Source: Candidatus Dormiibacterota bacterium
GTDB lineage: Bacteria; Chloroflexota; Dormibacteria; Aeolococcales; Aeolococcaceae
DNA: 10,223 nucleotides
NCBI GenBank assembly: GCA_955651875.1
Contig: CATPAP010000086.1
Coordinates: 1 to 10,223, forward strand
Direction of reading: 5' to 3'
Shown: one piece after another, positions 6,061 to 10,223 of the stretch
Position numbering within the stretch: the stretch's first letter is position 1
Layout: every line of letters starts with the position of its first letter
Notes under the pieces: model-generated
The model's database searches: none
What the model was told of the DNA's origin: nothing
Seen by the model: the letters and a program-made list of their open reading frames with translations, nothing else
Made by a program: the position numbers and the translations under genes

Positions 6061-7319
6061 CAGGGTGCCCGCCGCACCTGGCGCGGCAGAGAAAGCGGGG
6101 GGAGGTCCTCGAGCGCACCCTGCACACGCGCCTGCGTGCGCAGCGAGAGTCCGAAGAGCTCGATGAAACCGCGAGCCGCGGTGTGGTCGAAGACGTTACC
6201 CTCGCGGTCGTAGGTCGCCAGTGCGGTGCTGTAGAGCGAGTGCTCGGCACGACGGCCTGTGACACTGACGAGGCCCCGCGCGCACCGCACGCGCACCTCG
6301 CCGCCGACATGCTCCTGCGTCGACAACACGAAGGCTGCAAGCGCGCTCCGAAGCGCACCGAACCACAGCCCGTCGTAGACCAGGCGCGCCCACTCAGCAG
6401 CGAGCTGCAGCTTGAGGTGGGCGACATCCCGCGGCAGCGCCAACGTCTCGAGTGCGGCGTGCGCGGTGTGGAGGATGACGGCCGCGGGCGCCTCGTAGAC
6501 CTCGCGCGACTTGATGCCGACCAGCCGATTCTCGACGTGGTCGAGGCGCCCCACGCCGTTGCGCCCGGCGAGGGTGTTGAGGCGGCGCACCAGCTCCTCG
6601 GCGGCGAGTGGTTCACCGTCGACGCTCACCGGGATGCCATGCTCGAAGCTGATGGCGACCTCCTCGCCCGTGGCGTCTGCAGTGGCCGGGTCCGCTGTCC
6701 ACTCGTACACCTCTTCGGGCGGGGCGGTCCACGGGTTCTCCAGGGGGCCGCATTCCACGCTTCGTCCCCAGAGGTTGGCGTCGACGCTGTAGGGCGAGTC
6801 CACTGTCGCGGGCACCTCGATGCCGTGCGCGGCGGCGTAGGCGATCTCCTGGGGGCGGCCCATGTGCCAGTCACGGACCGGCGCCACCACCTCGAGCTCC
6901 GGCGCGAGAGCGGCGGTGGCGACGTCGAACCGGACCTGGTCGTTGCCCTTGCCCGTGCACCCGTGCGCCACTGCCACAGCCCCCTCCTCACGGGCAACGT
7001 CGACGAGCAGCTTGGCGATGAGCGGCCGCGCCAGTGCCGTTGCCAGCGGGTACACGCCCTCGTAGAGCGCACCCGCAGCGAGCGTGGGAAACGCGAAATG
7101 CTCGACGAAGACCCGCCGCGCATCGACGACATGGGCAGCGACGGCGCCGGCCTTCAGCGCACGGTCTGTGATCGTGGCGGCGTCGCGCCCTTCGCCGCCG
7201 AGGTCGGCGGTGAGCGTGACCACCTCGAATCCCAGCTCCTCAGTCAGCCAGCGGACCGCGACCGAGGTGTCGAGGCCGCCGCTGTAGGCGAGCACGCACC
7301 GGCGTGGTGGGGCGCTCAC
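6060..7319 (-). CDS. argG: Argininosuccinate synthase
   Basis: Joins citrulline and aspartate using ATP, releasing AMP and pyrophosphate. The 419 residues match the family length of about 400-450. Visible motifs are the N-type ATP pyrophosphatase P-loop AYSGGLDTS (11-19), GCTGKGNDQVRF (120-131) and the substrate-loop signature YSVDANLWGRSVECG (177-191). The start is GTG at 7319, inside a GTGA that overlaps the argR stop by 4 nt, and it has a GGAGG at the right distance. The stop overlaps the argH ATG by 1 nt (TGATG). Its place between argR and argH is the standard actinobacterial order. Citrulline must come from an ornithine carbamoyltransferase encoded elsewhere, because argF is not in this segment. 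Confidence 0.97.
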   Translation of the reverse strand: MSAPPRRCVLAYSGGLDTSVAVRWLTEELGFEVVTLTADLGGEGRDAATITDRALKAGAVAAHVVDARRVFVEHFAFPTLAAGALYEGVYPLATALARPLIAKLLVDVAREEGAVAVAHGCTGKGNDQVRFDVATAALAPELEVVAPVRDWHMGRPQEIAYAAAHGIEVPATVDSPYSVDANLWGRSVECGPLENPWTAPPEEVYEWTADPATADATGEEVAISFEHGIPVSVDGEPLAAEELVRRLNTLAGRNGVGRLDHVENRLVGIKSREVYEAPAAVILHTAHAALETLALPRDVAHLKLQLAAEWARLVYDGLWFGALRSALAAFVLSTQEHVGGEVRVRCARGLVSVTGRRAEHSLYSTALATYDREGNVFDHTAARGFIELFGLSLRTQARVQGALEDLPPLSLPRQVRRAP

Positions 7320-7810
7320 GCTGTGTCCTCCGTGAGGGTGCGCAGCGTGGCCAGCAATCGCTGCGCCGCCGGGCGTGACCGCGCCACGAGAAGCACGGTG
7401 TCGTCGCCTGCCACGCAGCCGGCGAGCTCGTCGAAGCGCGCCCCGTCGATGGCGGCCGCCACCAGCGACGCGCTGCCCGGCGCCGCATGGATCACGCCGA
7501 GGAGGTCGACAAACTCGATGCCGCTGGTGTGTTCGCTGAGCGCGTTGTGGAGCCGCTTGCGCGCGATCTGCTCGTCGACCTCGGCGCCTGGCTGCGCGTA
7601 CCGGGCACGGCCGCCCCCGGGGACCCGGGCAAGGCCGAGCTCGTGGATGTCGCGGCTGACGGTGGCCTGGGTGACGCCGAGGTGGCGGCCGCGGAGCGCG
7701 GCGACCAACTCCTCCTGGGTGCGGATGGTGCGCGTGCGCACCAGCTGGAGGATCGCCCGCTGCCGCGATCGCTTGGCGGCGCCGTTTCCCGTCGTGGGCG
7801 GCGCGCTCAT
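7316..7810 (-). CDS. argR: Arginine repressor ArgR
   Basis: Arginine-dependent transcriptional regulator that binds ARG boxes as a hexamer. The 164 residues fit the family (about 150-170). The N-terminal winged helix-turn-helix spans roughly 14-75, with the recognition-helix segment TQATVSRDI at 47-55. The C-terminal oligomerisation and arginine-binding domain shows PGSASLVAAAID at 111-122 and GDDTVL at 135-140, where the paired Asp contact bound arginine in the family. The first 13 residues form a short polar leader. The ATG 7810 start overlaps the argD stop as ATGA and has a long purine tract in front. It sits in the middle of the operon it presumably represses, so autoregulation through an operator upstream of the first arg gene is likely; that operator would lie outside the window. 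Confidence 0.96.
   Translation of the reverse strand: MSAPPTTGNGAAKRSRQRAILQLVRTRTIRTQEELVAALRGRHLGVTQATVSRDIHELGLARVPGGGRARYAQPGAEVDEQIARKRLHNALSEHTSGIEFVDLLGVIHAAPGSASLVAAAIDGARFDELAGCVAGDDTVLLVARSRPAAQRLLATLRTLTEDTA
7327..7331 (-). promoter_or_regulatory. Shine-Dalgarno of argG
   Basis: GGAGG on the minus strand lies 7 nt before the GTG at 7319, inside the 3' end of argR. It fixes the argG start at this GTG and shows that argG has its own strong initiation site in addition to possible coupling with argR. Confidence 0.75.
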
Positions 7811-9024
7811 GCTCCTCCCTCGGTGCGCGTGATCGCGAAGGCCTCGCGCAGCCTGTGCATGGCCTCGTCGACCTCCTCCTCGGTGATGGTCAGCGCGGGG
7901 AGCACGCGCAGCACGCTGTCGCCGATGGCGTTGACGATCACGCCGCAGTCGAGCGCCGCCCGTGCGGTGCGCGCGGCGATCGGCTCGCTGAGAACGGCGC
8001 CGAGCATGAGCCCGCGGCCGCGAACCGAGGCAACGGGTACACCGTCGGAGCGGAGTGACTGCAGCGACTCGTGCAGGTATTCGCCAAGGCGCGACGCACG
8101 TTCGACGAGGTGGTCTTCCTCGATGGTGCGCAGCACCGCGCAGGCGACGGCGGCGGCGAGCGGGCTGCCTCCGAACGTGCTCCCATGGTCACCGGGCTCG
8201 AGCACGTCGGCATGGGCAGCAGCGAGAACCGCGCCGATGGGCACGCCGCCGCCAAGGCCCTTGGCAACCGTCATGACATCCGGGGTGATGCCTGCATGCT
8301 GGTGCGCCCACCACCGTCCCGTTCTGCCCATGCCAGTCTGGACCTCGTCCACGGCAAGAAGCACGTCGCGCTCATCGCACAGCGATCGCACGCCGGCAAC
8401 CAGCGCATCTGATAGAGGGATGACCCCGCTCTCACCCTGGATGGGCTCGAGCAGCACCGCGGCCACGCTGTCATCGACGGCGTCGCGGATCACCTCGAGG
8501 TCGGCGGCGACGTGCTTGAAACCCCCAGGAAGCGGTTCGAACGGTTCGCGGTAGCGCCGCTGCGCTGTCGCCGCAAGAGCGCCGAGGGTGCGGCCGTGGA
8601 AACCGCCCTCGAGAGCGACGATGCCACTCGCCCCGCCACGATGACGGCTGCCCCACTTGCGGATCAGCTTGATGGCTGCTTCGTTGGCCTCGGCGCCGCT
8701 GTTGCAGAGGAAGACGCGACCGGGGAACGCGGTCGCGACGAGCCGTTCGGCGAGCTCGACCTGGGGGGCCGTGAAGTAGAGATTGCTGGTGTGGATCAGC
8801 CGCCGTGACTGGTCGGCGAGAGCGTCGGTCACCGCGCGAGGCGAATGGCCGAGCACGTTGACCCCGATGCCCCCGACGAGGTCGACGAGCTCACGGCCGT
8901 CGACCGCGCGCACCCACACCCCGTGACCCGACTCGATGGCGAGCGGCTGCCGGGCGTAGGTGTGCATGAGCACCCGCTCGGCGCGGTCGCGAAGAGCGTC
9001 GAGCGACCCGGCCGGACCTGTCAT
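7807..9024 (-). CDS. argD: Acetylornithine aminotransferase
   Basis: PLP-dependent class III aminotransferase that converts N-acetylglutamate semialdehyde to N-acetylornithine with glutamate as amino donor. In many bacteria it also acts as succinyldiaminopimelate aminotransferase for lysine. It has 405 residues, the usual length. Motifs are FLCNSGAEANEAAIKL (105-120, PLP phosphate loop), GGFHGRT (140-146), EPIQGESG (193-200), DEVQTGMGRTG (226-236, with the Asp that holds the PLP ring nitrogen) and VAKGLGGGVPIGA (253-265), with K255 as the Schiff-base lysine. STFGGSPLA follows. The start ATG 9024 overlaps the argB stop by 4 nt (ATGA), and its stop overlaps argR the same way. No good ribosome site of its own is seen, so coupling to argB is likely. 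A close paralogue, ornithine or 4-aminobutyrate aminotransferase, is excluded mainly by context. Confidence 0.96.
   Translation of the reverse strand: MTGPAGSLDALRDRAERVLMHTYARQPLAIESGHGVWVRAVDGRELVDLVGGIGVNVLGHSPRAVTDALADQSRRLIHTSNLYFTAPQVELAERLVATAFPGRVFLCNSGAEANEAAIKLIRKWGSRHRGGASGIVALEGGFHGRTLGALAATAQRRYREPFEPLPGGFKHVAADLEVIRDAVDDSVAAVLLEPIQGESGVIPLSDALVAGVRSLCDERDVLLAVDEVQTGMGRTGRWWAHQHAGITPDVMTVAKGLGGGVPIGAVLAAAHADVLEPGDHGSTFGGSPLAAAVACAVLRTIEEDHLVERASRLGEYLHESLQSLRSDGVPVASVRGRGLMLGAVLSEPIAARTARAALDCGVIVNAIGDSVLRVLPALTITEEEVDEAMHRLREAFAITRTEGGA
7812..7821 (-). promoter_or_regulatory. Strong Shine-Dalgarno tract of argR
   Basis: The minus strand reads GAGGGAGGAG, ending one base before the ATG at 7810. 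The tract offers GAGGG at 6 nt spacing as well as a closer AGGAG. It lies within the last codons of argD and supports the chosen argR start. Confidence 0.7.
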
Positions 9025-9899
9025 GACGCCGGCGCCGTGGGAGCGAACATGGTGCCCACCCCCTCAGCGGTGAGCAGCTCGAGCAGGAGCGCGTGAGGCA
9101 CGCGCCCGTCGATGATGTGTGCCGCCTCGGTGCCGTCAAGCGAGCGCAACGCAGCCCTCACCTTGGGGATCATCCCGCCGGCGATGACACCGTCGGCGAC
9201 GAGCTGCTCTGCCCGGCCGGGGTCGAGCTCGCCGAGGAGGCCACCCTCGCGGTCGTGGACGCCGTCCACGTCCGTGAGCAGGATCAGCTTGGTGGCGCGC
9301 AGCGCCACCGCGAGCTCGGCGGCCACCGTGTCGGCATTGACGTTGTACGCCTCGCCGTCGTAACCCAGGCCGATCGACGCCACCACCGGGATGCGTCCCT
9401 GGTCGAGGATTGAGAGAACGGGCTCGACGTTGATGTGGTCGACCTCGCCGACCAGGCCCAGATCCTCGCCGCCCTCGCTGTCGACACGGCGCACCAGCAG
9501 GGTTGGTCCGTCCTCGCCCGAGAGGCCGATCGCGCTGCCCCCGAGACGGTGGATCCGCGCGACCAGGTCAGGTCCCACCTTGCCGGTGAGCACCATCTTG
9601 ACGACCTCCATGGTGGCCGCGTCGGTCACGCGCAGGCCGTTGACGAAACGCGGGGTCATGCCCATGCGCTCCTGCCAGCTGCTGATCTCGGGGCCGCCGC
9701 CGTGGACGAGCACAGGACGCATCCCGACGAACCGGAGTAGCACGACGTCCTGCAGGACCGCGTCGACGTCGCCAACCGCCGCCGCGGCGCCGCCGAGCTT
9801 GATCACCATGGTGTGACCGCTGAAGCGACGGATGTACGGCAGCGCCTCGATGAGGGTGTGCGCCCTGCGCAGGCGCTCCTCGAGGGTCTCGATGGTCAC
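9021..9899 (-). CDS. argB: N-acetylglutamate kinase, probably arginine-sensitive type
   Basis: Phosphorylates N-acetylglutamate, the second step of the pathway. The 292 residues show the amino-acid-kinase fold: VIKLGGAA at 32-39 with catalytic K34, LVHGGGPEIS at 64-73, GKVGPDLVARI at 106-116, YNVNADTVAAELA at 185-197, LLTDVDGV at 207-214 and GGMIPKV at 241-247 with catalytic K246. A helical stretch of about 28 residues precedes the kinase core (LIEALPYIRRFSG at 16-28). This is the N-terminal helix seen in hexameric, arginine-inhibited enzymes, so feedback inhibition by arginine is likely. The C-terminal DGRVPHALLLELL (264-276) also fits that class. The start is GTG 9899, with GAGGA 7 nt upstream and a gap of 10 nt from the argJ stop. 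The frame is open further up to 10136, but that region encodes ArgJ in another frame. Confidence 0.96.
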   Translation of the reverse strand: MTIETLEERLRRAHTLIEALPYIRRFSGHTMVIKLGGAAAAVGDVDAVLQDVVLLRFVGMRPVLVHGGGPEISSWQERMGMTPRFVNGLRVTDAATMEVVKMVLTGKVGPDLVARIHRLGGSAIGLSGEDGPTLLVRRVDSEGGEDLGLVGEVDHINVEPVLSILDQGRIPVVASIGLGYDGEAYNVNADTVAAELAVALRATKLILLTDVDGVHDREGGLLGELDPGRAEQLVADGVIAGGMIPKVRAALRSLDGTEAAHIIDGRVPHALLLELLTAEGVGTMFAPTAPAS

Positions 9900-9906
9900 T
9901 GGGATG

Positions 9907-9911
9907 TCCTC
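9907..9911 (-). promoter_or_regulatory. Shine-Dalgarno of argB
   Basis: GAGGA on the minus strand overlaps the argJ stop codon and lies 7 nt before the GTG at 9899. It decides the argB start in a frame that is otherwise open further upstream, and allows ribosomes finishing argJ to restart on argB. Confidence 0.8.
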
Positions 9912-10223
9912 ATGTCGTGTAGTCGGCGTTGATGTGGACGTATTCCGGCGAGAGATCGCATCCCCAGGCGCGACCGCTGCACTCGCCGGCGCCGAGGTCG
10001 ACCTCGATGTCGACGCGCGAGCGGCTGAACGCAGCCCGGATGGCGTCGAGGTCGACGGGAACAGGCTGGCCCGCGGCGAAGACGTCGACACCGCCGATGG
10101 CGACGCGGCAGCGGTCCAGCGTGAAGCCGGCGCCACTCCGGCCCAGCGCGGCGACGATGCGTCCCCAGTTGGGGTCCGCTCCGTGCACGGCCGACTTCAC
10201 CAGCGAGCTGAGCACCACGGTCC
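9910..10223 (-). CDS. argJ: Glutamate N-acetyltransferase / ornithine acetyltransferase, C-terminal part
   Basis: Transfers the acetyl group from N-acetylornithine to glutamate (cyclic pathway); some members also use acetyl-CoA. Only the last 103 or so residues are present; the gene continues past the right edge. The fragment begins in the conserved SSLVKSAVHGADPNWGRIVA region and ends in the family's characteristic C terminus SPEYVHINADYTT. It therefore belongs to the beta chain formed when ArgJ cuts itself before its catalytic Thr; that cleavage site lies outside the window. The stop is 10 nt before the argB start, and the two share a stop/Shine-Dalgarno overlap. Its presence replaces an ArgA/ArgE linear route, although mono- versus bifunctionality cannot be judged from this part. 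Confidence 0.95.
   Translation of the reverse strand, partial: TVVLSSLVKSAVHGADPNWGRIVAALGRSGAGFTLDRCRVAIGGVDVFAAGQPVPVDLDAIRAAFSRSRVDIEVDLGAGECSGRAWGCDLSPEYVHINADYTT

Noticed and set aside
5748..7832. A 694-codon open frame on the plus strand opposite argH, argG and argR
   Set aside because: It lies antisense to three clearly recognised genes, has low-complexity Arg/Ala/Pro-rich composition with no motif, and is what high GC third positions produce on the opposite strand.
9900..10136. An extended argB start covering the end of argJ
   Set aside because: The GTG at 9899 has a well-placed GAGGA, and the upstream frame is antiphase to the conserved ArgJ C terminus.

Overview
The window is about 70% GC by eye, almost fully coding, and carries a near-complete arginine-biosynthesis operon on the minus strand plus five other genes. 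All ten reading frames that end inside it use TGA. High GC, an argJ-argB-argD-argR-argG-argH order with argR inside the cluster, and several genes that look leaderless (a -10-like hexamer exactly 6 nt before the start codon, no Shine-Dalgarno) suggest an actinomycete (Actinomycetota), possibly a deep-branching class such as Acidimicrobiia or Thermoleophilia. That placement is inference; no rRNA or marker gene is present to fix it.

Layout. Plus strand, left: the 3' part of a ROK-family sugar kinase/regulator (1-771), a DegV-family fatty-acid-binding protein (815-1660), and a 123-residue protein with eight cysteines arranged as two putative zinc sites (1736-2107). This block converges, with only 3 nt between stops, on a minus-strand pair: a phytoene-desaturase-like (PYROXD2-like) FAD oxidoreductase (2111-3547) and, upstream of it, a PPP-like metallophosphoesterase (3621-4391). 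Sixteen nt further upstream ends the arginine operon, read right to left: argJ (3' part, 9910-10223), argB (9021-9899), argD (7807-9024), argR (7316-7810), argG (6060-7319), argH (4408-6060).

How the genes work together. ArgJ recycles the acetyl group between acetylornithine and glutamate, ArgB phosphorylates N-acetylglutamate, ArgD transaminates to N-acetylornithine, and ArgG and ArgH convert citrulline plus aspartate to arginine and fumarate. ArgR is the arginine-dependent repressor. Successive genes from argB to argH overlap by 1 or 4 nt, so they should be translated as a coupled unit. The ornithine carbamoyltransferase gene (argF), which sits between argD and argR in for example Mycobacterium, is absent from that position; argC is not seen and could lie beyond the right edge.

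No RNA gene, CRISPR array, mobile element, integrase or long repeat was seen. The longest gap between genes is 75 nt. Most of the window is ordinary core metabolism. The less explained parts are the eight-cysteine protein, the metallophosphoesterase with divergent motifs, the terminal extensions on ArgH, and the apparent leaderless promoters.
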